Assembly (NCBI GenBank): GCA_030649945.1
Contig: JAUSFE010000071.1
Location: 124,001 to 188,000 of the forward strand
DNA from: Dehalococcoidia bacterium
Lineage (GTDB): Bacteria; Chloroflexota; Dehalococcoidia; SM23-28-2; RBG-16-64-32
DNA length: 64,000 nucleotides
Reading direction: 5' to 3'
The translations under genes and the position numbers were made by a program. Each line of letters starts with the position of its first letter. Positions within the stretch are counted from its first letter, which is position 1. The notes below the pieces were generated by a model that saw only the letters and a list, made by a program, of their open reading frames with translations, did no database searches and was not told the origin of the DNA. Below are positions 18,204 through 26,440 of the stretch, piece after piece.

Positions 18204-20819
18204 GTGACCACGCCCCTGCGCCGTCAGTACCTGGAGATCAAGCGCCGCTACCCGCACGCCATCCTCTTCTTCCGCCTGGGCGACTTCTACGAGACGTTCG
18301 ACGCCGACGCCGAGACGGCCGCCCGCGAGCTCGATATCACCCTCACCTCGCGGCCGGTCAGCAAGGGGCAGCGGGTGCCGCTGGCGGGCATCCCCTACCA
18401 CGCCCTGGACTCGTACCTGGCCAAGCTCATCGCGAAGGGGTACAAGGTCGCCATCTGCGAGCAGATGGAGGCGCCCGGCAAGGGCAAGGGGCTGGTCGAC
18501 CGGCGGGTGGTGCGCGTCGTCACCCCCGGCACGCTGGTCGAGGACAACCTGCTCACCAGCGGCGCCAACAACTACCTGGCGGCCCTCTTCCCGGGCGACT
18601 CCCGCTGCGGCGTCGCCTACGTGGACGTCTCCACGGGCGAGTTCGCCTGCCTGCAGGCGGCGCCGGAGGACGCCGCGGCGGCGCTGGAGCGGTTGCGGCC
18701 GGCGGAGCTGCTGCTGCCGCAGGGCGCGGCGCCGCCGGCGGGCACGGCCGCCACCCTGACGCCGCTGCCGGCCGGGGCCTTCGACCAGGAAACGGCGGTG
18801 GCGGCGCTCCTTGAGCACTTCGGCGCGGCCTCACTGGAGGGTCTCGGCCTCGCCGGGTCGGCGCCGGCAGCCATCGCCGCGGGCGCCGTCGTCGGCTATC
18901 TGCGCGACAACCAGAGGCCCGTCCTGGGCCACGTCTCGCGCATCGCCCTAGCGCGGCCCGAGCGCACGCTGTTCCTGGACGCCAGCACCCGCCGCAACCT
19001 GGAGCTGTTCGAGCCCATCCGCCCTGCCGAGGCGGGCGCGGGCGGCCGGCCGCTGACGCTGCTGGCGGTGCTGGACCAGACGCAGACCGCGATGGGGCAG
19101 CGCCTGCTGCGCCGCTGGCTCGGGGAGCCACTGCTCGACATAACGGAGATAGGACATCGCCAGGACGGCGTGCAGCTCTTCTTCGATTCCGCCGTCCGCC
19201 GTGGGCGCACGGCCGCGCTGCTGGCGAAAATGCCGGACCTGGAGCGCCTCTGCGCGCGCGTCTCCACCGCCGCCGCCGGCGTCCTCGCCGCCACGACCCC
19301 GCGGGACCTCGCCGCCCTGCGCCGCGGGCTGGAGCTGCTGGCGCCACTGCGCGAAGCCCTGGACGGGGACGGCGGCTCGCCCGGCGGCAAGGGCGGGGTG
19401 CGGGAGGAGCTGCTGGCGGGGCTGGCCGCCTCAGGCGGTAGCGGCGAGGCGGCGGCGCTGATGGCCGCCGCCGTCGCGGACGACCCCCAGGAGGGCAGCG
19501 TCATCCGGCCCGGCTTCTCGGCGGAGCTGGACCGCCTGCGCGAGACGGCCCGCGACGCCCGTCAGTACCTGGCGGACCTGGAGCGGCGCGAGCGCGAGCG
19601 CAGCGGGATCAAGTCGCTGCGTGTGGGCTACAACAAGGTCTTCGGCTACTACATCGAGGTCTCCAAGGCGAACCTGGGGCACGTGCCGGACGGCTACCAG
19701 CGCAAGCAGACGCTGGTGGGCGGCGAGCGCTACACGACGCCCGAGCTGGCGGAGCACGAGTACCGCGTGCTGCACGCCCAGGAGCTGCAGGAGGAGCTGG
19801 AGCGGACGCTGCTGCGCCAGGTCTGCGCGCAGGTGGCGGCGGCGGGCGCGCGCATCCGCGAGACGGCGGCGGCGGTGGCGCTGCTGGATGTCTACTGCGG
19901 CCTCGGCGAGGCGGCCGCGCGCTACGGCTACGTGCGGCCGGCCGTGGACGAGGGCGGCGAGATCGTCGTGCGGGACGGCCGCCACCCGGTGGTGGAGCGC
20001 ATGCTGCCCGACGCCTCCTTCGTCCCCAACGACCTTCACCTCTCGGCTGACGACTCGCAGGTCATCGTCCTCAGCGGCCCCAACTTGGCCGGCAAGTCCA
20101 CCTACCTGCGCCAGGCCGCCCTCATCGCGCTCATGGCGCAGACCGGGTCGTTCGTGCCGGCGGCCGAGGCGCGCATCGGCCTCGTGGACCGCATCTTCAG
20201 CCGCGTGGGGGCGTTGGACGACATCGCCGCCGGGCGTTCGACGTTCATGGTGGAGATGCTGGAGACGGCGGCCATCCTGCACGGCGCCACGCCGCGCTCG
20301 CTGCTCATCTTCGACGAGATCGGCCGCGGCACCAGCACTTATGACGGCATGGCCATCGCCCGCGCCGTCGTCGAGTTCATCCACAACCGGCCGGACGCGC
20401 GGGCGCGCACCCTCTTCGCCACCCACTACCACGAGCTGACGGAGCTGGCCTCCGTCCTCCCCCGCGTGCGCAACTTCAACGTGGCCGTGGCCGAGGAGGG
20501 CGGGCGCGTCGTCTTCCTGCACCGCATCCTGCCCGGCGGCGCCGACCGCTCCTACGGCGTGCACGTGGCCCAGCTGGCGGGGCTGCCGAAGCCCGTCGTC
20601 CTGCGCGCCCGGGAGATCCTGGAGGAGCTGGAGGCGAGGGGTGAGGGCCGGCCGGCCGGGCGGCGCAGCGAGGGCGCCCCCCAGCTGCCGCTCTTCTCGG
20701 CGGACGGCGAGCTGCGGCGCGAGCTGGCGGCGCTGGACCCGGAGTCCCTGACCCCGCTGCAGGCCCTGACGCGCCTCTACGAGCTGGTGGAGCGGGCGCG
20801 GGGCAGCCCCGGCCCCTGA
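18204..20819 (+). CDS. mutS: DNA mismatch repair protein MutS
   Basis: Mismatch-recognition ATPase. The N-terminal mismatch-binding domain contains the intercalating Phe and Glu motif 'FFRLGDFYETF' (about residue 21). Connector, lever and clamp domains follow. The ATPase has Walker A 'GPNLAGKSTYLRQ' (about residue 624), 'STFMVEM' and Walker B 'SLLIFDEIGRGTSTYDG', then the 'ATHYHELT' switch. At 871 residues it is full length. The start is GTG 18204, with GAGGAG a short way upstream and family homology beginning at once ('TPLRRQYLEIK'). It is followed by mutL after 140 bases. Confidence 0.96.
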   Translation: MTTPLRRQYLEIKRRYPHAILFFRLGDFYETFDADAETAARELDITLTSRPVSKGQRVPLAGIPYHALDSYLAKLIAKGYKVAICEQMEAPGKGKGLVDRRVVRVVTPGTLVEDNLLTSGANNYLAALFPGDSRCGVAYVDVSTGEFACLQAAPEDAAAALERLRPAELLLPQGAAPPAGTAATLTPLPAGAFDQETAVAALLEHFGAASLEGLGLAGSAPAAIAAGAVVGYLRDNQRPVLGHVSRIALARPERTLFLDASTRRNLELFEPIRPAEAGAGGRPLTLLAVLDQTQTAMGQRLLRRWLGEPLLDITEIGHRQDGVQLFFDSAVRRGRTAALLAKMPDLERLCARVSTAAAGVLAATTPRDLAALRRGLELLAPLREALDGDGGSPGGKGGVREELLAGLAASGGSGEAAALMAAAVADDPQEGSVIRPGFSAELDRLRETARDARQYLADLERRERERSGIKSLRVGYNKVFGYYIEVSKANLGHVPDGYQRKQTLVGGERYTTPELAEHEYRVLHAQELQEELERTLLRQVCAQVAAAGARIRETAAAVALLDVYCGLGEAAARYGYVRPAVDEGGEIVVRDGRHPVVERMLPDASFVPNDLHLSADDSQVIVLSGPNLAGKSTYLRQAALIALMAQTGSFVPAAEARIGLVDRIFSRVGALDDIAAGRSTFMVEMLETAAILHGATPRSLLIFDEIGRGTSTYDGMAIARAVVEFIHNRPDARARTLFATHYHELTELASVLPRVRNFNVAVAEEGGRVVFLHRILPGGADRSYGVHVAQLAGLPKPVVLRAREILEELEARGEGRPAGRRSEGAPQLPLFSADGELRRELAALDPESLTPLQALTRLYELVERARGSPGP

Positions 20820-20946
20820 CCCCGGCTGCTGCACCCCGCGGCCGGGCGGGGGTGGACACACCGGTCCACCCCTACGCTGACGGCTGCGACGCCGCTGTCC
20901 ACAAACCCGTGCCGAAACCTCCTACCGGCTGGCGACCCGCCGCTGC

Positions 20947-20952
20947 TACAAT
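20947..20952 (+). promoter_or_regulatory. -10 element placing mutL on a leaderless transcript
   Basis: TACAAT lies only 7 bases before ATG 20960, so transcription would begin at or next to the start codon. No ribosome binding site precedes the ATG, which fits a leaderless mRNA. Confidence 0.5.
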
Positions 20953-20959
20953 CGGCGGG

Positions 20960-22819
20960 ATGGCCCTTCGGCACGGCTCCCGCCCCGGCGAGCAGGCAGG
21001 ACAGGCGATCCGCGTACTCCCGCCCGACGTCGCCGCGCGCATCGCGGCGGGCGAGGTCGTGGAGCGCCCGGCCTCCGTGGTCAAGGAGCTGGTGGAGAAC
21101 GCGCTGGACGCCGGCGCTTCCCGCATCGCTGTGGAGGTGAGGGCCGGCGGCCTGGACAGCATCCGCGTGACGGATGATGGCTGCGGCATCGCGGCGGCAG
21201 AGCTGGCGACCGCCTTTGAGCGCCACGCCACGAGCAAGCTCGACGCGGAGACGGCCGATCTCGCCCGCATCCTGACGCTGGGCTTCCGCGGCGAGGCGCT
21301 GCCCTCCATCGCCGCCGTGGCGGAGGTGGAGATGGCCTCGCGGCCGCCCGGGGCCCAGGCCGCCGCCGTCCTGCGGCTGGTCCCCGGCGCGCCGCCGGAG
21401 GGCGGCCAGCGCGGCGCCCCCGCCGGGACATCGGTGGGCGTGCGCCGCCTGTTCGCCCGGCTGCCGGCCCGCCGCCAGTTCCTGCGCTCCGCCGCCGCGG
21501 AGAGCAGCGCCATCGCCGCCGTCGTCAGCCACTACGCCCTCGCCTATCCGGAGGTGCGCTTCAGCCTGCTCCTGGACGGCCGCGAGTCGCTGGCGACGCC
21601 GGGCAACGGCGACCTGCGCGATGCCGTCGCCGCCGTCTACGGCGCGGACGTGGCCGGGGTGATGTTGGCGGTTCGAGACAGGGGACAGGAGACAGGAGAC
21701 ACGAATCGCATCGCCGTCAGCGGGCTGGTGGCACCGCCGCAGCTCTCGCGGGCCAGCCGCGGCTACGTGAGCCTGTTCGTCAACCGGCGCTGGATCCAGA
21801 GCCGCCGCCTGGCGTTCGCGGTGGAGGAGGCGTACCGGGGGATGCTCATGACCGGGCGCCACCCCATCGCCGTGCTGAACCTGCGGGTCCCCCACGAGGA
21901 GGTGGACGTGAACGTGCACCCGGCGAAGGCCGAGGTGCGCTTTCGCGACGAGTCAGCCGTCTTCGGGGCGCTGCAGAGGGCGGTGCGGCAGGCGCTGGTG
22001 GCGGCGGCGCCCGTGCCCGCCCTGGCGCCGCCGGGGTCCGCCCACGGCGCCCGCCTAGCCCTGGCGTCCCCGCCCTGGACGCCGCCGCTCTGGGAGCACG
22101 CGCTGCGGGTGGAGCGCGGCTCTGGGCCTACCCCCGCCCCGGTCAGCCTCAAGGCCGACCCCCCGGGCTCAGAGGGAGGGTCAGCCACTCTCGGGGGGTC
22201 AGGCTTCAGCCTGACGGGGGGAGGGGCAGCCGCGCCCACGCCCGCGCTGGCGCTGCCGGTGCTGCGGGTCATCGGTCAGTTCGGGTCGCTCTACATCATC
22301 GCCGAAGGGCCCGACGGCATGTACCTGATCGACCAGCACGCCGCGCACGAGCGGGTGCTCTACGAGCGCTTCTGCGCGGGGCGCGAGCGGGGCGAGCCCG
22401 ACGTGCAGGGGCTGCTGGAGGCGCTGGCGCTGGAGCCGGAGCCGCTGCAGCGGGCGCTCCTGGCGGAGCAGGCGGAGGCGCTGCGCGGCCACGGCTTCGA
22501 CATCGAGCCCTTCGGTGAAGGGGCGTTCGTGCTGCGGGCGCTGCCGCGGGCCCTGGCCGCGGGCGACGTGCGGGAGAGCGTGCTGCGCTTCCTGGACCTG
22601 CTGCTGGAAGAGGAGGAGGGCGACCGCCGCGACCGCGTGGCCATGTCGCTCGCCTGCCACGGAGCGGTCCGCGCCGGCAAGACGCTGGCCCTGGAGGAGA
22701 TGCGGGAGCTGGTGCGCCAGCTGGAGGAGAGCGAGTCGCCGCATACCTGCCCGCACGGCCGGCCGGTGATGCTGCACATGAGCGCGGAGCTGCTGGCGCG
22801 CCAGTTCGGGCGGCGCTAG
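20960..22819 (+). CDS. mutL: DNA mismatch repair protein MutL (endonuclease type)
   Basis: GHKL ATPase and nicking endonuclease of mismatch repair. The N-terminal motifs are 'VKELVENALDAGAS', 'DDGCGI', 'GFRGEALPSI' and 'GTSVGVRRLFARLPARRQF'. The C-terminal metal-site motifs 'DQHAAHERVLYE', 'ACHGAVRAGK', 'CPHGRP' and the terminal 'FGRR' are intact, so it should nick DNA as in organisms lacking MutH. Odd: the linker and one N-domain loop contain repeat-derived sequence, a GACAGGAGACAGGAGAC run at about 21677-21702 ('RDRGQETGD') and two palindromic elements at 22139-22220. ATG 20960 is chosen by homology. Confidence 0.95.
   Translation: MALRHGSRPGEQAGQAIRVLPPDVAARIAAGEVVERPASVVKELVENALDAGASRIAVEVRAGGLDSIRVTDDGCGIAAAELATAFERHATSKLDAETADLARILTLGFRGEALPSIAAVAEVEMASRPPGAQAAAVLRLVPGAPPEGGQRGAPAGTSVGVRRLFARLPARRQFLRSAAAESSAIAAVVSHYALAYPEVRFSLLLDGRESLATPGNGDLRDAVAAVYGADVAGVMLAVRDRGQETGDTNRIAVSGLVAPPQLSRASRGYVSLFVNRRWIQSRRLAFAVEEAYRGMLMTGRHPIAVLNLRVPHEEVDVNVHPAKAEVRFRDESAVFGALQRAVRQALVAAAPVPALAPPGSAHGARLALASPPWTPPLWEHALRVERGSGPTPAPVSLKADPPGSEGGSATLGGSGFSLTGGGAAAPTPALALPVLRVIGQFGSLYIIAEGPDGMYLIDQHAAHERVLYERFCAGRERGEPDVQGLLEALALEPEPLQRALLAEQAEALRGHGFDIEPFGEGAFVLRALPRALAAGDVRESVLRFLDLLLEEEEGDRRDRVAMSLACHGAVRAGKTLALEEMRELVRQLEESESPHTCPHGRPVMLHMSAELLARQFGRR
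22139..22220 (+). repeat. two palindromic elements inside the mutL linker
   Basis: GGTCAGCCTCAAGGCCGACC (from 22141) and GTCAGGCTTCAGCCTGAC (from 22198) are palindromes of the same style as the TCAGGCTAAGAGCCTGA arrays at 52.0 and 55.7 kb. Both are read in frame as Gly/Ser/Pro-rich linker residues. Confidence 0.8.
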
Positions 22820-22822
22820 GGC

Positions 22823-22870
22823 TGGAGCAATAGAGCAATAGAGCAATAGAGCATTGGAGCAATAGAGCAT
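22823..22870 (+). repeat. GAGCAATA heptamer/octamer direct repeats
   Basis: A run of GAGCAATA/GAGCATTG words occurs directly after the mutL stop, answered by inverted ATGCTC words at 22890-22911. Similar GAGCAATG words edge the repeat arrays near 52.0 and 55.8 kb. Confidence 0.75.
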
Positions 22871-22940
22871 CCGGGGCCTGTACCTTGATGCTCCCATGCT
22901 CTCATGCTCTTACGCCACAGCGGGCCGTTCCCGAACCCCC

Positions 22941-23558
22941 CTACTCCACCGCCTCGCCCACGTCAGGGCAGCCCTCCGCCTGGGTGATGGCCAGGCTGAT
23001 CAGGCGGCGGGCGATCTTCTGCGCGTCGCCGATGTTCACCGCGCCGCTGCAGTCCACATCGCCGTTCAGGCGCGCGCCGGGTGCCAGCGTCGTCGTGGCC
23101 GTCCAAGAGGTCTCGACATTGCACTCAAAATCAGGGAAAACCAAGGCTACGGTGCCGGCAACCTGCGCGTTGAAGAAGGTTCCCTTAACGACCTGATCGC
23201 GACCAGAAACGCCGAATAGAGGAGGGTACGTCGTGGTCCGGGAGAAGCTGCCGCTGGAGATTGGAATCGGCTCGAACGACGGCGTGTACGAAACACCAAC
23301 GCCGCAGGGTGACCAAAGGAAAGCAATGCCCGAGCCCGAGGTGCCGAAATGGTACTCCGTGACCGCTGTGCGGTCGGCGTTGACGGTTATGCTAACGGGT
23401 GCCCCCGTCGCAGTCGTCCCCGTGTACGTCGCACCCCCGGCGGACACGGTCGCGGATCCGGTAATGAGCAGCGCCGTGGTCACTAGCCCTGCGACGGCCA
23501 GGAGTGCGAGCGCCAGCAGGGCGAGGGAAAGACGAAGGCCGCGGATACGTGGGGACAT
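22941..23558 (-). CDS. exported protein with C-terminal dockerin-like repeat
   Basis: A 205-residue secreted protein. The signal segment 'LSLALLALALLAVAGLV' spans about residues 8-24. The middle is a beta-rich Ser/Thr domain without recognised family. The C-terminus has one dockerin-type calcium loop, 'NGDVDCSGAVNIGDAQK', followed by 'IARRLISL'. Canonical dockerins carry two loops, so this one is a half-dockerin. ATG 23558 has a strong ribosome binding site (CAGGAGGTGG, close spacing). The neighbour downstream on the same strand, 23667-24476, has the cohesin-like partner fold. Ligand unknown. Confidence 0.75.
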   Translation of the reverse strand: MSPRIRGLRLSLALLALALLAVAGLVTTALLITGSATVSAGGATYTGTTATGAPVSITVNADRTAVTEYHFGTSGSGIAFLWSPCGVGVSYTPSFEPIPISSGSFSRTTTYPPLFGVSGRDQVVKGTFFNAQVAGTVALVFPDFECNVETSWTATTTLAPGARLNGDVDCSGAVNIGDAQKIARRLISLAITQAEGCPDVGEAVE

Positions 23559-23666
23559 GAGCCACCTCCTGCGCTGGGACCTGTACAAACGGGCCGGGAC
23601 GGCTTGGCGCGAATAATAGCGCCAATACAGCAGCGCGTCAAACGGAAAGAGACGTCTCGGGAGGGG

Positions 23667-24476
23667 CTATCGCGCCACGACGAGTACCGTCCCGCTCAGG
23701 GGTGCGCAGCCGCCACCCTGCTCCACCGGCAGCCCGATCAGCGAGCGCGCGACCTTCTGCGCGTCGCCGATGGTGATGGCGCCGCTGCAGTCCACGTCGC
23801 CCCAGGTCCGGGGCAGGGCGTCCACGCTGACGGCGCCGCCGATCGGCGGGCAGGTCGGCGTCTGCGTGACCGCGATGCCGACGAGCGAGAGCGAGAGCTT
23901 CTGGGCGTCGCCGATAGCCACGCCGCCGTTGCAGTCCACGTCGCCCCAGAGCGCCTCGCGCTCCCCGTCCGGCGCGGGCGTGGGCGTGGCGGCGGCGCCT
24001 TCTACGGTGATCGCCCCGTCCGCTACGGCGGGGCCGGTCTCCTCCCCGTAGGTATCGGCGAAGCTGTCCACCCGCAGGTCCAGCGCCGTGCCGGCCCCGG
24101 CCGCGCCGGCGGCCGTGAAGCGCAGTGTGGCAAGAGTCTGGGCGCCCGAGAGCCCGACGGCGGAGAAGCCCATGAGGGCCACTGCGCCGGAGGCCGTCTC
24201 GTTGCAGAAGGACATACCGCTGCAACCGGCGAAACGCACGGCCGCCGGGTCGAAGCCCACGGCCAGCGACCAGGAGCCGAGGCCGCCGGCGGGGGCCTCC
24301 GCCTGCACCGTGACCGACACCTCGGCACCTGGCGCCACGGTGGCGTGCGCGGGCTGCATGCCCACGCTGTTGGGCGCGGCTGCCGTGGCGCCCGCCAGCG
24401 GCGGGGCCAGGGCCGCCAGGGCGGCGGCCGCCACGAGTCCCGGAATCACTTTCCCCAGCAGCATCTTCTGCAGCAC
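23667..24476 (-). CDS. exported cohesin-like plus dockerin-like protein
   Basis: A protein of about 269 residues. After a signal segment ('VIPGLVAAAALAALAPP') comes a cohesin-type beta-sandwich (about residues 38-170: 'VAPGAEVSVTVQAEAP', 'SLAVGFDPAAVRF', 'LATLRFTAAG'). A short TPTPAP linker and two dockerin-type loops follow ('WGDVDCNGGVAIGDAQK', 'WGDVDCSGAITIGDAQK'). Having both partners in one chain suggests self-assembly or scaffold use. The start is taken as GTG 24476, nine bases after AGGAG; ATG 24485 and GTG 24509 are alternatives. It lies next to another dockerin gene on the same strand. Confidence 0.72.
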   Translation of the reverse strand: MLQKMLLGKVIPGLVAAAALAALAPPLAGATAAAPNSVGMQPAHATVAPGAEVSVTVQAEAPAGGLGSWSLAVGFDPAAVRFAGCSGMSFCNETASGAVALMGFSAVGLSGAQTLATLRFTAAGAAGAGTALDLRVDSFADTYGEETGPAVADGAITVEGAAATPTPAPDGEREALWGDVDCNGGVAIGDAQKLSLSLVGIAVTQTPTCPPIGGAVSVDALPRTWGDVDCSGAITIGDAQKVARSLIGLPVEQGGGCAPLSGTVLVVAR

Positions 24477-24606
24477 CTGAGCCATCTCCTGAATCAATAG
24501 AACGCGCACGCAGACACAAGGGTAACCCCTGGTACGGTGCTCTTAATAATGGGACGCGAGAGCGTCGCCGCCTGTTACGGTAGAGCGGGGGCTGCCGCTG
24601 CGGCGG

Positions 24607-26094
24607 CTACGGGCGCTCTGACCCCACCTTACGCTGGAGCACGCGGGCGATGGCCGCGGCCGCGCGCGGGATGGTGGGGAAGACAGGGAAGCCGGCCCGC
24701 CAGCATTTCTCCTGGAAGAGCACGGAGCGCTCCATCCCCTCCACGTCCAGGGGCGTCCGCATGACAACGGCGATGGGAACGCCGGCCGCGGCGCGCGCCC
24801 GCACCATCTGCTGCACCATCTGCTCCATGAAGGGCGCGGGGTCCGTGCCGCCGAAGGCGGACATCAGGCGGCGGCTGGCGCCCCAGCTGAAGCTGGTGTG
24901 GAAGAGCACCACGTCTATGTTCTGGGCCTGGCCCACCTCGCGCAGGGTCTTCTCCAGCCCGCCGGGCTCAAAGAGGGTGATCGTGTCCACGGGGTTGCGC
25001 AGGCTGGTGCCGGCCGCGGGCGTAAACTGCCGCAGCGCCGCCTGCGTCTCCTCCGGTAGGACGGGGCACTGCAGCCCTGCCTCGTCGATCTCGTCGGCGG
25101 CGAAGACGCTGAAGCCGCCGCCGCCGCCGGCCACGGCCACGCGCGGGCCGGCCGGCTCGCCCAGAAAGCGGAAGGCGACAACCGCGTCCGCCATCTCCTC
25201 GACGCTGTCCACGCGGACTGCGTTGACCTGGCGGCAGAGGGCGTCGAACACCTCGATGGAACCCGCCAGGCTGGCCGTGTGCGAGAAGACGGCCCGTGTG
25301 CCCGAGGCCGTGCGCCCGCCCTTGAGGACGACGACCGGCTTGGCCGCGGCCGCCTTGCGCAGGGCCCGGAAGAAGCGCCTGCCGTCCTTGATGCCCTCGG
25401 TGTAGGCGGCGATGATCTCGGTCTCGGGGTCTTCCGCCAGGTACTCCAGCAGCTCGCTCTCGCCGATGTCGGCGGCGTTGCCGTAGCTGACCACCCTGGA
25501 GTAGCGGATACCGCGCACGGCGGACGTCGCCACCATGTCGATGGCGTTGCCGCCGCTTTGCGAGATGAAACCGACGGGCCCGGCCTCCAGCGGGAAGCCG
25601 GAGTGGAAGGAGAGGCGCGACGAGGGGACGTAGAGCCCCATGCAGTTCGGCCCCAGCACGCGCAGGCCGGCGTCCGTAGCCTTCGCCACGACGCGCGACT
25701 CCAGGCCGGCCATCTCCTCGTCGCCGGTCTCGCTGAAGCCAGCGGTGAAGAAGTGGATGGTCTTCACGCCCTTGGCGATGCAGTCGTCTACCAGCGCGGG
25801 GACGATGCGCGCCGGGACGCTGGAGATCACGTAGTCCACGGGGCCCTCGATATCGAGGACGCTGGCGTAGCAGCGGACGCCCTCCACCTCGTCGTACTTG
25901 GGGTTGACGGCGTACAGCGGCTCGAAGCCGGAATCCTTGAGGGCCAGCAGGAAGCCGAGCCCGACGCCGGCGAAGGGCGCCCCCGGCTGCGGCGGCGAGA
26001 CGCCGGCCACGGACACGGAGCGGGGGTGGAAGACGTAGTCGAGGGAGAGGGCGCCGCCCTCAGCCGCCGGTGGTTTCGCCTCGCCTATCGCCAT
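24607..26094 (-). CDS. ADP-forming acyl-CoA synthetase-like protein (CoA-binding/succinyl-CoA ligase-like)
   Basis: A 495-residue protein with the alpha-subunit architecture of ADP-forming acetyl-CoA synthetase. An N-terminal CoA-binding Rossmann domain ('DYVFHPRSVSVAGVS', 'GPNCMGLYVP') is followed by 'GFISQSGGNAID', 'SYGNAADIGESELLEY' and the phosphohistidine loop 'FSHTASLAGS'. A second flavodoxin-like domain ends the chain. The ATP-grasp beta part is absent, so a separate beta subunit would be needed for ligase activity. ATG 26094 starts the conserved fold. The promoter is TTGACC-N18-TACAAT at 26167-26196, with a 9-bp hairpin in the leader. The substrate acid is unknown. Confidence 0.82.
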   Translation of the reverse strand: MAIGEAKPPAAEGGALSLDYVFHPRSVSVAGVSPPQPGAPFAGVGLGFLLALKDSGFEPLYAVNPKYDEVEGVRCYASVLDIEGPVDYVISSVPARIVPALVDDCIAKGVKTIHFFTAGFSETGDEEMAGLESRVVAKATDAGLRVLGPNCMGLYVPSSRLSFHSGFPLEAGPVGFISQSGGNAIDMVATSAVRGIRYSRVVSYGNAADIGESELLEYLAEDPETEIIAAYTEGIKDGRRFFRALRKAAAAKPVVVLKGGRTASGTRAVFSHTASLAGSIEVFDALCRQVNAVRVDSVEEMADAVVAFRFLGEPAGPRVAVAGGGGGFSVFAADEIDEAGLQCPVLPEETQAALRQFTPAAGTSLRNPVDTITLFEPGGLEKTLREVGQAQNIDVVLFHTSFSWGASRRLMSAFGGTDPAPFMEQMVQQMVRARAAAGVPIAVVMRTPLDVEGMERSVLFQEKCWRAGFPVFPTIPRAAAAIARVLQRKVGSERP

Positions 26095-26113
26095 TCGCTG
26101 CGCCTCACAAGAA

Positions 26114-26136
26114 GCGAGGGCCGGTCTGGCCCTCGC
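26114..26136 (-). promoter_or_regulatory. leader hairpin of the acyl-CoA synthetase gene
   Basis: GCGAGGGCC and GGCCCTCGC form a perfect 9-bp stem with a 5-base loop, 20 bases upstream of the start codon. The position is suitable for translational or attenuation control; no known riboswitch was recognised. Confidence 0.5.
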
Positions 26137-26166
26137 GAACCCTAACGTGCGCGTTAACTCATCGCG

Positions 26167-26196
26167 ATTGTAGCAAGGGAGAAGCGCGGGGGTCAA
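26167..26196 (-). promoter_or_regulatory. promoter of the acyl-CoA synthetase gene
   Basis: On the minus strand TTGACC (26196-26191), an 18-base spacer and TACAAT (26172-26167) give a start near 26160 and a leader of about 65 nt. The remaining gap to 26361 shows no gene. Confidence 0.65.
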
Positions 26197-26361
26197 ACGC
26201 GACGGGCTGCACCACCACACGCTGAAGGTGTGCCAGCAGATCCGTATCGATGCGCCGGCCTTGCCAGACGGGCCCGCCGGGGCAGGCGGAGGTCGTGCAT
26301 CAGAAAAAGCGCGAAACGCGGAGCGCAGAGCCGAAATTCTCGCGATTGCGCTACATAACTC

Positions 26362-26390
26362 TTGACAAATCCTGTAGAAGGTTGTACACG
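26362..26390 (+). promoter_or_regulatory. possible promoter for the PPC-domain exoprotein
   Basis: TTGACA at 26362-26367, then TACACG at 26385-26390 after 17 bases. The -35 is perfect; the -10 is poor. Confidence 0.4.
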
Positions 26391-26440
26391 AGTGGTACAG
26401 GTTGGGGGCCAGCGGCGGGCCGCCGGAATGGGGTGCAGCG

